DNA from: Allantophomopsis cytisporea
Lineage: Eukaryota; Ascomycota; Leotiomycetes; Phacidiales; Phacidiaceae
Assembly (NCBI GenBank): GCA_024752435.1
Contig: CP103036.1
Span: 1,116,001-1,180,000 of the forward strand
DNA length: 64,000 nt
Direction: 5' to 3'
Shown: positions 33,829-45,118 of the stretch, in pieces
Layout of the letters: each line of letters opens with the position of its first letter
How positions within the stretch are numbered: the first letter of the stretch is position 1
The notes under the pieces: model-generated
What the model was told of the DNA's origin: nothing
Databases searched by the model: none
The model's input: only the letters and a program-made list of their open reading frames with translations
Position numbers and translations under genes: made by a program

Positions 33829-35922
33829 CTAAATCTTATGTACAAGCTCTACCTGTGAAGGCTCAACTATAACGTCATGATCTTCATTGGAGCTCTGATC
33901 TTCAGCAGAACTTTGATCTTCAGTGGAACTTTGATCTTCAGTGGAGCTCTGATCTACCACTTGATCGACAACTCCGGGTTTGTTTTTAATAAATATCCCG
34001 AAAAGAAAGGCCACGCTGCAGGTTATAATAGTGTATACGAACACCAGGCGTATGGCAGTCCTAAACGCCTCCAAAACACTCGGCAAAAGATCCTCAGGTA
34101 CGACATCCTTCAACATCTTCACATTCGACGTGATAGCTGCCAAAGTCTCACTCGAAATACCAAGTTGACTAACCTTAGCGTACAGAGAGTTTGCGAAGAT
34201 GACGTTTGATATTTGTACACCCATGGCACTGTCGATACAAATCAGTCAGCAGGGGCGGGCTACTAAAAATAAGCCAGAAGAGATATCACTTACCCGCCAA
34301 GTATTTGGAAAAAGATGACTGAACATTGGGCGAGTGCCACATCTTTCTCGTTCTTCATCAATTTGGGACACACACTTAGCAGTAGCAGACAAAGTCCTAC
34401 ACCGAATCCTGCAATGATTTGATAGCCAACAATAGAACCAGTATCAGCATTGACAGTGAAAGTGCTGAAGAGACCGCCAGCAGTTCCAAGCAGAATAGCA
34501 CCACTTAAAGCGACGAATTTGACATATGGAAAATAGGTCATAGTTATTGCCGATACGATGGCGCCGATGCTCATTGATGCTGCATAGGCGATCGTCAGTA
34601 TCCCGCTGGCCCTTGGGCTCTTCGCCAGAATTGACTTCAAGTTGTCAGCATATGCAGATGCTCATACATTATCAAACATCCGATGTTAGAGTTGTTACTT
34701 ACCTGACAAAAGAAGGGAAGATAGTAAAGCTGAGAAGTAGTTGCTCCAGACAAAAAGAACATGAATCCGCAAATCGACCAAGTATGTCGAAGAATCCTTA
34801 GAGGAAACATCTTGCTTTCTGTCCGTAATATCTGTTGACCAGCCCAAGCAATCCCGGAGATAACGGAACCCACAAAGAAACCTGAAACCTCCCCTCCATT
34901 TAGAGGATGGGCACCTGAGAACTGAAGTCCAAGTAAAAAGGTGATCAAGGACGTAGACAACAGTGTTGTCCCAAGGATATCCATCTTTGCCAGCGTTCGG
35001 AGAAACCCATCTTGGGGGTTGCTTGCGATACCAGGAGACTTGGCCTTAGTGATAATGCCGATTGACATTGTGATTATCACTACAGCTCCAATCGGAAGGT
35101 TGATCCAAAAACACCCTAATCGCATTTAGCATATGTTACAATATCATAAGAGAGGAAGCCTACATCGCCATCCCAGGCTATCAGTGATGAGACCACCGAG
35201 TAATGGACCCAAACAGGTGCTGATCCCTACGATGACTGTGAGTACAGCCATGTCATGACCACGATAACCATTCAGTACTTACCGATAACAGCGAAGACGG
35301 CTCCGATGAACAAGCTCTGGAGTCTTTCCTCAATATAGAGCTTCAATATCTGGAGACCCCCAATGCCTAAACCTGCAGCCCCAATACCAGATAAAATCCG
35401 ACCGACAATGAGGACATTGGAACTAGGCGACTTTGCTGCAACGAGAGATCCAACTGCATAAGTGGATATATCAGAAACCGCACCCAATGCTGGAGTGGAA
35501 ATTCATACCCTCAAAAATTGCCAGACTTGCCAGGTAGACTAGTTTTGTGTTACATATCAGATATAGATTTCCCAAAAACGGCTGCAGAACGGCTTGAGGT
35601 AGGAAGTAGGCAGAGCCATACCACCCTATGTGACTGAGGTCGTGAAATTCAGAAGTAATGGTGGGCATAACAGTGGCTAATGACTTGATATCAGTACAAG
35701 CCCCACAAAAATTAAAAGATGTGGCTCTCATTCTATGGAATCGACTTACAAACAATGGAATCATCAAGTCCGACCTGAAAGAGATTTTGTAATCAGCAGT
35801 GCTTTGGAAAAGGACGATAACTCAAAAATACAAACCGCAAAACAAGCCAGCATAGCACCAAATGTAATCAGACCCAGACGTAGCGCACTCGTAGGAGCGA
35901 GTGTCTCGGGATGCTTCTCCAT
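33829..35922 (-). CDS. MFS transporter, DHA2 (14-TM) drug efflux family
   Basis: Eight exons: 35836-35922, 35750-35774, 35509-35676, 35453-35283, 35235-35164, 35115-34703, 34634-34294 and 34228-33829, giving 558 residues. The chain reads GLDDSIVSTVMPTITSEF (TM1), WYGSAYFLPQAVLQP (TM2), FEVGSLVAAKS, IVGRILSGIGAAGLG, GPLLGGLITDSLGWRW and CFWINLPIGA, all hallmarks of the DHA2/TRI12-like group. Exon 2 has only 25 nt and codes for the core of the D-T/S-I-V-x-T motif. The C-terminal cytosolic tail has four 6-residue repeats (see 33883-33954). It probably exports a toxic compound or metabolite by proton antiport; substrate unknown. Confidence 0.9.
33883..33954. repeat. 18-bp tandem repeat inside MFS C-terminal tail
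   Basis: Four contiguous 18-bp units at 33883-33900, 33901-33918, 33919-33936 and 33937-33954 code (minus strand) for four copies of DQSS(T/A/N)E. Units differ by a few bases, so the array is not a recent copy artefact. It lies in the disordered cytosolic tail. Confidence 0.85.
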
Positions 35923-38900
35923 TGCAAAACTGAATTGATAAAGATAGTGTTGATAAGGCTGTTTGCAGATCGGACTTCACTTACTTATATCCTGTACGTA
36001 GCAAACTCACTTGCCTGATTTGTAATGCCTGCTCACTCGGACACTAAAAGTTTAAGATCCTTGACACGAGTCACTAGGTTACTAGTTGTTTTGATATGTG
36101 GGGGTGTGCATGGTAAGGTCTCTCATAATCTACTTTCAGCGGACCCAACAGGATGAGACAGCTCACGTCAGGATGACACTCTTATCTTGCCAAGCCAAAA
36201 CAACCTTGAAATTTGATTTCTGTATTGGGATTACTAGTTAGTGAAGGATTCTAAAGTGCGCAAGGGTTTCCCCTTCCGTTTTGCTCCTCTAAGCATCGGA
36301 GCTATGAGCATGAAGTTCTGCTGAAGCTTACCTTCCCGTCAGCCGCGTACCTGCAACTGCGTCTCAACCATAGCTCAACAGAAATTTGACTACACGCATA
36401 TTCTACAAAATACGATGTTAATTATTGCGTGTTACGATTTGTTTACTAAAGTCACACAGTGCCATTTGATCACATGACGGGATTCATTCATGATTCTAAG
36501 CTGCATCCAAATCATTCCACAGCCGCAAAGATTGGATCATCAGCCTCATAAACACGACACTGGAAAAGTCGGGGCACGAACAATATGTTCGTAACTTCTT
36601 CCACCATATCCCATGTAGAAATAAAGCTAAAACCCTCACTAGGCTGTGAGGGTGCGTCAATTTGATTTGCGAGAGTGTATCAGGTTCATCACCGATCTGG
36701 AAATTCAGCCAAACGAGGTTCTTGAAGAGTATGAGTCTCACTGGTGCAACGGAGATTCTCTATTACTGGAGTGTCGACTTGATATTCTCAATGAGAAATA
36801 CGTCATGTTTCCATTTAATCACCTTCGCTGCAACGAACTACCAACAAAGGCTTTCTGTCGCTGTCTCTCCTCCTCCCTTGATGTCACAGATGTCGTTTCT
36901 CTCGAACATTTGCGTCTCTCGAAAGTTGTCGAGGTTCTAGAGGGGCCACTCGTAGAGTCTCCTTCCGCAAATTTTGAGAGAGAGATACTGCGATGAGTTT
37001 TATGGTGGACAAGGCTGGCAGGAAGATCTTCCGTAGGGCGCTTGAATCCATTCGTTATCGTAGTAATACCATATCTGCCACGATTTTTAACACTGTAAGT
37101 ACCAATGAAGGCGTGAAGACAAAGTCATGAATGTCAACAGCCGGTATTCAAGTCAACCAAAGTATGAGAAAGTGACAGTCTCAAGCCGTGAAATGACCCA
37201 GCTTATTGACTTCAGCAACGAGAACGGTACGACGTTCATGGGACTTCTGCACACTCAGAGTTGAGATCCTGAGTTCGTACATCTATCTACATGCTCGATT
37301 TCCACGTTCCAGACTTACAATTACTTACCAACGCTACACTGCAACACCTGAGGTCCGTTTAAGACCGATGAAGTCGGTAAAGTCTACTGGGTGAACCTTT
37401 AACTAGTCTTCGAGGTGTATTCAATATTGTAGATCTAGAGAATACGTGACAAGTTATCCGGATTGAGCTGAACAACGGAATGAAACATGGTAAGATATAC
37501 GCACATGTGAAGTTCATGGGAAAAACCGATGAGAAAACCACAAAGACTATGGGGCTTTTTGGTCGGCAGAGAGATTGTACTCTTGAGACCCCGAACATCG
37601 GAATGGTTTCCCAAAGCAGTAATACCCTGAGAGAGTCAGGATCACAGGATAGTGAAGTCCAGAAGATTACTAGATACTCGTTCAATAGTGATTCATTCCA
37701 CCGATCCTTCGAATCGTATTCGGCGTCTTCAGCCTAGAAGAGGGTAGTTGCGAGATCAGCATGGGGTATAGTGGATATGCCGCTGATAAACATTCGATAG
37801 AACATTCGATGGAACAATTTGCCAATCTCCTGCAGCATGGGCTGAATGAACGCAACAGAGAAGAGCGCAAACAAGACGGTCAGATTTGCACGGACGTACT
37901 TTCGCGCTGATCCCGTGTACGTAGTACGTAGTAGGTAGTAGGCTCGTAAGGGTCGGAACGTGGCGGGTTTATGCAGGTAATCAATAGTATTTTCCTCCTT
38001 GTTCAGACTCTTTCCAGCTATGCTTGTTTTGAGATTCGAAAACACAAAGTCGGATAGATTGCTTATCTGACTTCATGTGAGCCTTCTATTTCGTATCGCT
38101 AATTGCACTTGTTTGGGAGCCATATTGACGTGGTCTCACATGATGAGTAAAAACTTGCTTGATAGACCCCCAATGGCCTCGGACCGAATTAACCCGTACA
38201 TACATGGGGATTTTGGTGCCACCGATCTGCGAACCTTATCATTATTTTGCGTGACTCCATCAACAACCAAAACTCCTCAGATACTTCTTACTCATGATGT
38301 TCCCCTATAGCGTTATAGTGCATATCAGCATACAGGATTTAAAGATTTGCGGAAAAAGAAGTCATCTGTAAACCATGTAATCTGTGGCAGCCTTTCAACA
38401 GCTGAAACAGGTGGGAAGAATCTACTGAGTTATCACATTTCTAAAACTTGGTAATTATTGTGAATGTACTTCGGTATTCTGCAGACTTGCGCAGGGGACT
38501 CAACCCTCTGCCAAATTCAAGACGCAAAAAGAAATCTAATAGATTAATTGAGTATGGCTGTTTTACCATAAAGCAATGCAAATGCCCCTCTTCCCCGCCT
38601 CTTCCCAAGAAGAATCGAGAATTGAATACAACAGGGAGGTGTTGCGAGACAAGCGGGTGTGATGAATAAACAGAAGCGCTGAAAACGTGGTGAATGCAAC
38701 TGTATATCCTTGGTATTATGGCAGATTGAACCGACTAGGCCCCGAGGGGTTGTCTCTGAGCCATGTTGATGACTTGTACTAGGAATTCAGATGGATACCC
38801 AATGAGTAAGAAGATGGGGGAATTCGTTTGTACCAGGGACTATATACGAGAACAATGAGGTTCTTACGTGTATCATCATGCCAGGCACACATACTAGAAC

Positions 38901-39040
38901 AATGAAGGTTCTTACATGTACTTATAGGGGATCGACCCTTCGACCTCAAGTTCAAGATCAGACAGGAAAACCAACTTCGTTCTCATATCTCCTTATTTAT
39001 CAAGTCAACTCCTTTGATTGCACATCATCATTCAGTTGAC
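35923..39040. other. Gene-poor 3.1 kb region
   Basis: Frames occur at 36496-36741 (minus), 36646-36996 (plus), 37480-37737 (plus) and 37734-38045 (minus), but none shows a family, and those near 36.6 kb overlap on opposite strands. A GTA/GTAG microsatellite-like stretch is at about 37917-37942. A duplicated inverted repeat is at 38849-38920. Decayed gene remnants are possible but I cannot identify any. Confidence 0.5.
38849..38920. repeat. Duplicated inverted-repeat motif AGAAC...GTTCT
   Basis: Copy 1 (38849-38872) reads AGAACAATGAGGTTCT then TACGTGTA. Copy 2 (38896-38920) reads AGAACAATGAAGGTTCT then TACATGTA. Each copy has AGAAC/GTTCT arms, and the copies lie 47 bp apart, 120-190 bp upstream of the TLC-like gene start. 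Confidence 0.65.
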
Positions 39041-40012
39041 ATGGACAGTCTTCTCACTCAACAGCTCTCTGAGAGCAACATGTTGACCGTGGCCTCGATC
39101 AGCTTCTCAATAACTCTTTTCGCTCATAATTTTATAACCCAAGCTTTGAAAAGCTTGTCAACCAAGCAGTCACCTGAGCGTCTTTATCAACTCTCAATTG
39201 ATATTGCTCTAACACCAATACGGCTATCACTCACTCCACTCTGTCTTCCTTCGGTGATTCGTGCCCTGGACAAGAACTATGTCTGGATGCCCATAGATTC
39301 CAAGTTACTCGCTATGTCTTGGTAAGTCAATGAAAAATACTTGTGGTCCCTTTCATTATGTTAACAGCATCGTAGGATTGTTCTATCAACTGGATATATG
39401 TTCGAAATGGCCTACACAAAGCCCAGTGTTATGGGAATTCTTCATCACTGCATTGCCCTGGGTTTTGCTTGTTTTGTGAATTTATACTTCGCAACAGGCG
39501 CTCCGTGTGATGAGCATTGGCTTGTTCTACTATCTTCTCACATTACCTTCGCAGTTGGGATTGGAGGTGTCATCACTACATGCCTACGAGTTCTTTATCT
39601 TCTGCATCCTCCTCAACAAACCCCACAGAAACAGAATCTGGCCTCCGTTGCTTCAGTACTCACCTGGGGTCTCACAACCAGTATCATGTGTGCCTGGATA
39701 GCGACAATATGGAGTTTCAATCGTTTCTTCGACGAGTTGTATTCTAGCCTTGGATACCTCACAAACATCCTTACACTTGCCGGCAGTACCATTTTTGTTA
39801 TCCAGTGGTGGTGGATCTTCCTTTGGCACAACAAAAAAGAGTCTATGTTTCATGGACGTACCAAGGATAGTGGGGAAGTGTTTAGACGTTCTTATCATAA
39901 CCTGGCAACAGTCATATGTGCCTGCCTGCTTTTTGGATGGCTGCAAATGAGCTGGCACTGTCTCATTTTCACTATCAAGGACATCGCAAGTCAGCCAATC
40001 CAAGCCTTTTAA
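39041..40012 (+). CDS. TLC-like multi-spanning membrane protein, unassigned
   Basis: Exons 39041-39321 and 39376-40012 give 305 residues with about seven hydrophobic segments. A segment reading FEMAYTKPSVMGILHHCIAL resembles the Tyr/His-His core of TLC (TRAM-LAG1-CLN8) domains. Later segments are LLSSHITFAVGIGGVITTCL and GSTIFVIQWWWIFLWHN. The C-terminus is short. TLC proteins act in ceramide synthesis or lipid sensing, but the catalytic motif of ceramide synthases is not evident, so function stays open. The acceptor CATCGTAG|G was chosen because it keeps the frame (WIVLSTGY). It converges with the permease gene, with 205 bp between. Confidence 0.7.
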
Positions 40013-40217
40013 AGCTCAGCAAGAATAAACACTTCATGTCTGTTCATACGCATAGATTTCTGTTTTCCTGGAAATGATTTCAGCGTTTTCCATTCTATTT
40101 TGTCCTGTTATAGACCTCTTCCTTTCACGAGTAATAGAAATCCAATAAGATACCAGTTTGATGTTTTCATCGCCACCACATAAGAATCTTTCATGTGCTT
40201 GAAGTTTTTGATTGTCC

Positions 40218-42043
40218 CTACTTAGGTGCCACAGTAGGGAGACTTATAACTCGACCTTGAGAGTCTCTTACAAGATCATCCATCTCGCTGTTGTCAATAG
40301 GCAATGTAAAATTCAAAAAGACCCCAATGACAGCTGCTATGATAAAAGGTGTTTCAACTATTAGATTTATACCCTGCTCAAACCCTTGAAGGTGCACATT
40401 GGAGCCACTATAATCCAATATGTGACTAAACCACTCTGGAGAGACGACATCAATGATACCAATTCCTAAAGAGCAGGTAAGAATGAACCTGTTTCTTCTG
40501 GTAAACGGTACGAGACTGAGTACGCGGATACCGGCCACTACAATGGTGCTATAGAGAAAGCATTGCATACCCCCAAGTATCGAAGGTGGCATGGCGCTGA
40601 AGACACCGCCGAACTTGCCAAAGAGTCCCATCAGCAGAAGGATCCCAGATGCACACCAACCAGCTCTTCTACTCTATGCTATATGTCAGCACAATGTCTG
40701 GATTGGGTTCAATTGGCACTTACAGCACAGCCAGTCAGAACAATAACTCCATTGTTGCCGGCCTGGGACACCATAGGCAAGCCGGTTCCCAAAGCACTGA
40801 CCAAACTACCTAGTCCATCACAAAGAATGCCACCCTGGATTCGACTGTTGAATTGTGTTCCCTCGACATCTACATTGGATATCTCCGCTGTTGCGAGGAT
40901 ATCGGGCATACAACTCACCCCTTCGCAAACAAACATGATCAAGAGGGGTAAGACTAGCGCCCCGTCTACAGATAACTTGAAAGTATGAACCCAGAGAAAT
41001 GTTATTGCCGGTGCTGCATCAATGCGTTCTCTTGACCAATATCCAGTTGCACCAGATATTGCACAACCAAAGGCTAGCCCAAGCAAAACTGCAGCCGATT
41101 TCATCATGGGCGAGCCAAATTGTTCAATCAGAATGATACTGACAAACACGCTGAAGCCCAGACCAATGAGTTTGGGATCGCCCCATGGAAGAGGTCTTGA
41201 AGCATCAATGTTAGGACATAGAGCATAATATCCTTGACCACCACTACAATTCGAAGAGCCACCCCAGTTCATCATCCCGTTCGAGACCAGGTAAACACCG
41301 ACCAGTAGCAACAGAGTACCAGTGACAATCTTTGGGAAAATCTTGTTGAGAATCCGTGGTGGGATCAGAGATATCAATATTTGAACCCATACTGTGCAAA
41401 GGATAGTTCCAAGGATCGCACCGTATGCATCAGGGCAGGGAAGCTGTGTGCCGTCTTCAGCTGTCGGACATGTGCCATTTTTATAACGTATGCTGCTATA
41501 AGACGAAGCGATGGCGAGGATGTCGAAGGTTGGGCCGACAACCGAAAGTAAGCCGGTACCAATGTAGAAGGGGGTTCCTCTAAGATGAACTCGAGTGACT
41601 TGGATGGCTGTAGCAATTCCAGTTGTGATGAATGCTGCTGACACAAGATAAGACGTTTGATCGGAAGTGAAGTTGAAAAACCCTGATGCAACAGCTAACG
41701 GTGGTGAGACGATTGAGCCAATCATAGTCAATGCATGTTGCAGGCCAAGGATGAGAGTGAGGAGAATCGGTACACGATCATTGAGGCCATAGAAAGGCGT
41801 CTTGTAGGATCTGTATTTGCGATTGAAGGGGCGAATGTTGGGCGTAACAAGATACCAATAATCATAGTCACCTAACCAGCCTTCTTTACTAGTGACATAG
41901 GCTTTGAACTGCTGAGTGCGGCTTCTGGGTGTGACACCTTCCTGATCATTCAAGACAGTGTCTGGCAATGGAACAGACGATGCTTTGTCAAGCTGTGTTG
42001 ACACTGTTGACTGAGCTTTTACTCCAGGTGACTGCTCCATCAT
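40218..42043 (-). CDS. NCS2/NAT nucleobase permease (UapA/UapC-like)
   Basis: Exons 40724-42043 and 40218-40673 give 591 residues with 12-14 membrane segments. The N-terminal GDYDYWYLVTPNIRPF and the TM1 QH motif (LGLQHALTMIGS) match fungal uric acid/xanthine permeases. The NAT signature near residues 429-438 reads GNNGVIVLTG, where UapA has QNNGVIALTR. After the intron it continues SRRAGW as in UapA (NRRAGY). UapA-type carriers bring in purines with protons or sodium. Replacement of the Gln408-equivalent and Arg417-equivalent positions by Gly suggests altered specificity. ATG at 42043 was chosen over in-frame TTG codons upstream. It is divergent from an amidohydrolase gene, which fits heterocycle catabolism. 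Confidence 0.92.
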
Positions 42044-42965
42044 TGCCAGGAGTTCAACTGTGGTCCCCAACAAACAACCTCAGCGATGAAGGAAAGGCTT
42101 GGATCTCTTCGTATGAGAAATCGCTGTAGACATAGCGAACCCATGACATGGGCGTAAGCCATGGCGTAGTATAAAGATTATCAAAATCCCACAATGGCGG
42201 TATGTTGTACAAGTCGAGGAGCTCTGAGTGGGCAATGATAAGACGTAACGGATAGTCCCGTTATTCCACAAAAACCACCACATATCGTAGCTCCTTGTAA
42301 TTATAGACCAGACCCCACTCTACTGCATTTGCGCTCAATAACCAAATCTAACTTGTATCTGTACTCAAGAAAGGGTCGGATGAATTTCTTGTCATGTGAA
42401 TCTACTTTTCACCTCGTAGGTAATGTGACGCTCCCGGATAAGAAAAATTTAACGACGCTCTGCAGAGTTCATGAATTGAATGAACGGTATACCCTGCAGA
42501 AGGTCGCATTTTGAATCGCATTTCACTATCAGGGATGCTTGAGTGAGCTTTTGCATTCAGTCCTCGTCCTGGAAAACATCGTCTCGACAACCATCGCTTT
42601 TCGCGATGCAACACTAGATTGGAGATAACTCCCCGCCACGTTTGAGGGTGTACTCCATGAGGTGGCTTGTATCTGATTTGTGTGCACTACGGAGTATTTT
42701 TGTTCGTCCGATACAACTCCGAACTGGGAAAGCTCCAAGAAAATGCATTGTGACGACTACCCTACCGTAGATATTCACACGTGCGTGGGGGCAGCTGTTA
42801 AAAGATGAGAGGCTGCTCGGAATATCCCATCACCACCCATGCTACTTCTACTTCACAGTACCTAAACAAGAAAAATAATCGCGAGGCCAGTCTATGCCAC
42901 GAGAAGAAGCCTCGTCTATAATCCTTCCTATTCTAGCGACCCTTTCTTTCGATAATCAAATCACA
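42044..42965. promoter_or_regulatory. Divergent promoter of permease and amidohydrolase
   Basis: A 922-bp region between two outward-reading genes. It holds a HGATAR-type GATA site (TGATAA, 42236-42241), which is the AreA/nitrogen-regulator core, and a GATAAG with a G before it (42437-42442). A CACGTG box is at 42778-42783. A near match to the UaY consensus TCGG-N6-CCGA (TCGG-N6-CCAT) occurs near 42815. Nitrogen-regulated expression is plausible from these but not shown. Confidence 0.45.
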
Positions 42966-44507
42966 ATGAGTACAGTCATGAAGAGAAGCATGCCTGACTC
43001 AGCTGGGGAGGAAGCATACTGTGTCTCACCCGACAAAACCCTTTATGTCAATGCGACTATTATCACAATGGATAGTAAGCAGAGAATCATCCTCGACGGT
43101 GCCATTCTAGTCCTTGGTAACAGGATCGCTGAACTTGGAAAAACGGAGGCTCTGTTGGCTGGTCCCCTGCCAAGGGACGTAGGAGTTGTCGATATGCATG
43201 GCAACGTAATCATACCTGGCCTGATCAACGCCCATGCACATGTCGCTCAAAGTTTACTAAGGGGGCTTGCAGAAGATCTGCCTCTGCATCCTTGGCTTTG
43301 CGATGTGATTTGGCCCCTAGAAGCAAATTATGAGGGGGAGGATGGCTATGTTGCAGCAAGGCTGACTATCGCGGAGATGCTGAAATCGGGTACAACGTGC
43401 TTCCTTGAAGCCATGCTGACACATCGAAGTGGATTTGGGAACGTGGCGAGGGCAGTGGAAGAGTTGGGCATTCGTGCATGTCTTGTTAGTAACCCATGCA
43501 CCATACCGTTTCAGGCGGCTGACACCACATAGGGCAAGCTCGTCAAGGTTGAAGAAACCAACAAAGATACAGGAATGACTGATCCGAGAGATCGTGATGT
43601 TGGCAGCATGTCCATCGCGTCGGTTTTGGCTGCCTATGACAAATACCACGGGTCGTGTAACGAGAGACTCCAGGTCTGGATGGCCGCCGGTACACCCAGA
43701 GGCTCTCCTGCTTCTGCGCACAAAGCCATTGGAGATGCATGTGCAGAACATGGAATCGGCCTAACTATGCACTGCGCTGAAGCACCGAAAGACCTTGAAA
43801 TTTACCGACAGATTTATGGTTGCAGTCCGGCAGAGTTCTGCAGGGACAACAACCTCATTGGAAAGGGCAGAAAGACGGTGCTGGCTCACATGGTCAATCT
43901 GGATTTGGAGAAAGACATTGCGATCCTACATGAAAGTGAAGCATCAGTTGCCCATAATCCTGCAAGCAATTGTAAACTTGCATCAGGGATTGCGGCAGTA
44001 CCTGATATGTTACGGCACATGGTGAATGTTAGCCTTGGAACCGACGGAGCCCCGTGTAACAACGCGTATGATATGCTGCAAGAGATGCGTCTAGCTAGTC
44101 TTATTCACAAGGGGAATACCCGTGATGCATCGGTAGTGAGTGCGTACGACGTTTTGAAAATGGCAACAATCGACGGCGCCAAGGCTCTGGGTCTCGAGCA
44201 AGAAATTGGGAGTCTAGAAGTAGGCAAGAAAGCCGACTTTGTGGCACTGAATCACGGAGGTCTAAACTGCGCGCCTTTCGATACAGACCAGATTGGGGAG
44301 GGAGGAATGGATCCCGTAACAGCAGTAGTTTACTCTTGCACAGGTCGTGATGTTAAGTATGTTCTAGTTGACGGACAGGTTGTAGTACGGATGGGGGAGT
44401 TGGAGTCTGGTAATGAGCAGTGCATCAAATCGGAAGCCAGGAAAGTGGTAAAAAGATTGCGAGACTCGGCTGGAATCACAGTAAAACAAGTCAGGAATTA
44501 TGTGTGA
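42966..44507 (+). CDS. ATZ/TRZ-family amidohydrolase (nucleobase or heterocycle deaminase)
   Basis: Exons 42966-43484 and 43533-44507 give 497 residues. Metal-site motifs are present: NAHAHV (His about residues 90 and 92), the MHCAEAPKD histidine, HNPASNCKLASG and LGTDGAPCNN. This is the fold of guanine deaminase, 8-oxoguanine deaminase, MTA/SAH deaminase and atrazine/melamine hydrolases; the Glu and His set fits a mononuclear deaminase. The intron is 48 nt and a TAG stop lies in frame at its end, so retention would truncate the enzyme. ATG at 42966 has A at -3; an in-frame ATG at 42894 is in poorer context. Pairing with a NAT permease suggests that it acts on an imported heterocycle. The exact substrate is unknown. 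Confidence 0.9.
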
Positions 44508-45118
44508 TTTCCGAGGCTTTCGGTAGGATGTTGATAAAAGGGTAACATTAACAAAGTAGCAAGGAAAAGGACATCAAAATATGAAATTTAAAACAAATAC
44601 GGAGGAAGATTTGACTCGAAGATCTGTAAAACAAACCTCAAGAGACGTGATTCAAGAGACAGCGGAATGCTGAGTTGTGGTTCTCACAGGTACCCCCTCA
44701 AGACTCTCTTTCCTTCGAATCTTGAACAGTGATTTGACTAAGTTCGTCACACAGGATGGCCGGTTTTCACTGTTGTTGGCGGTGGACTGCTTTTCGCAAG
44801 CAAAGAATCACCAATGTGGGAATGATCAAACTTCAATCTGCCTAGATGTTGAGTACAAAATACGCCTTGAGCCCCTCCTATCGCCAATAATGATAGGTCA
44901 CTTTTCACGCTCTGTACAAAATCAAGGTATCTATTTCAGGAAAAAAAGTATTAGCCAATGTTTTTTGCGATGAAGCTTAGACTAACTCACCTTTTGGCAC
45001 ATATGCCCATTTCCTCCACGCGTCTTTTCCCCTATGAAGCTGTCCTGCTCCTGTGACGTGATTTAATACTCAGTCCGAGTTCCTTGATAATTCTGCCGGC
45101 AAATTTACCAGGCAAAAC
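44508..45118. other. Intergenic region between convergent genes
   Basis: About 600 bp, no gene seen. A 98-codon frame at 44677-44973 has no recognised family. Confidence 0.5.

Noticed and set aside
36496..36996. Opposed frames of 81 and 116 codons
   Set aside because: They overlap on opposite strands and neither has a recognised family or splice partner.
37480..38045. Two frames that might be pieces of a membrane protein
   Set aside because: Opposite strands, no motif, and no common protein could be built.
43530..43532. In-frame TAG in the amidohydrolase as evidence of a pseudogene
   Set aside because: The stop is the last three bases of a good intron (GTTAGT...CATAG); splicing joins RACL to GKLVKVEE and restores a full conserved protein.
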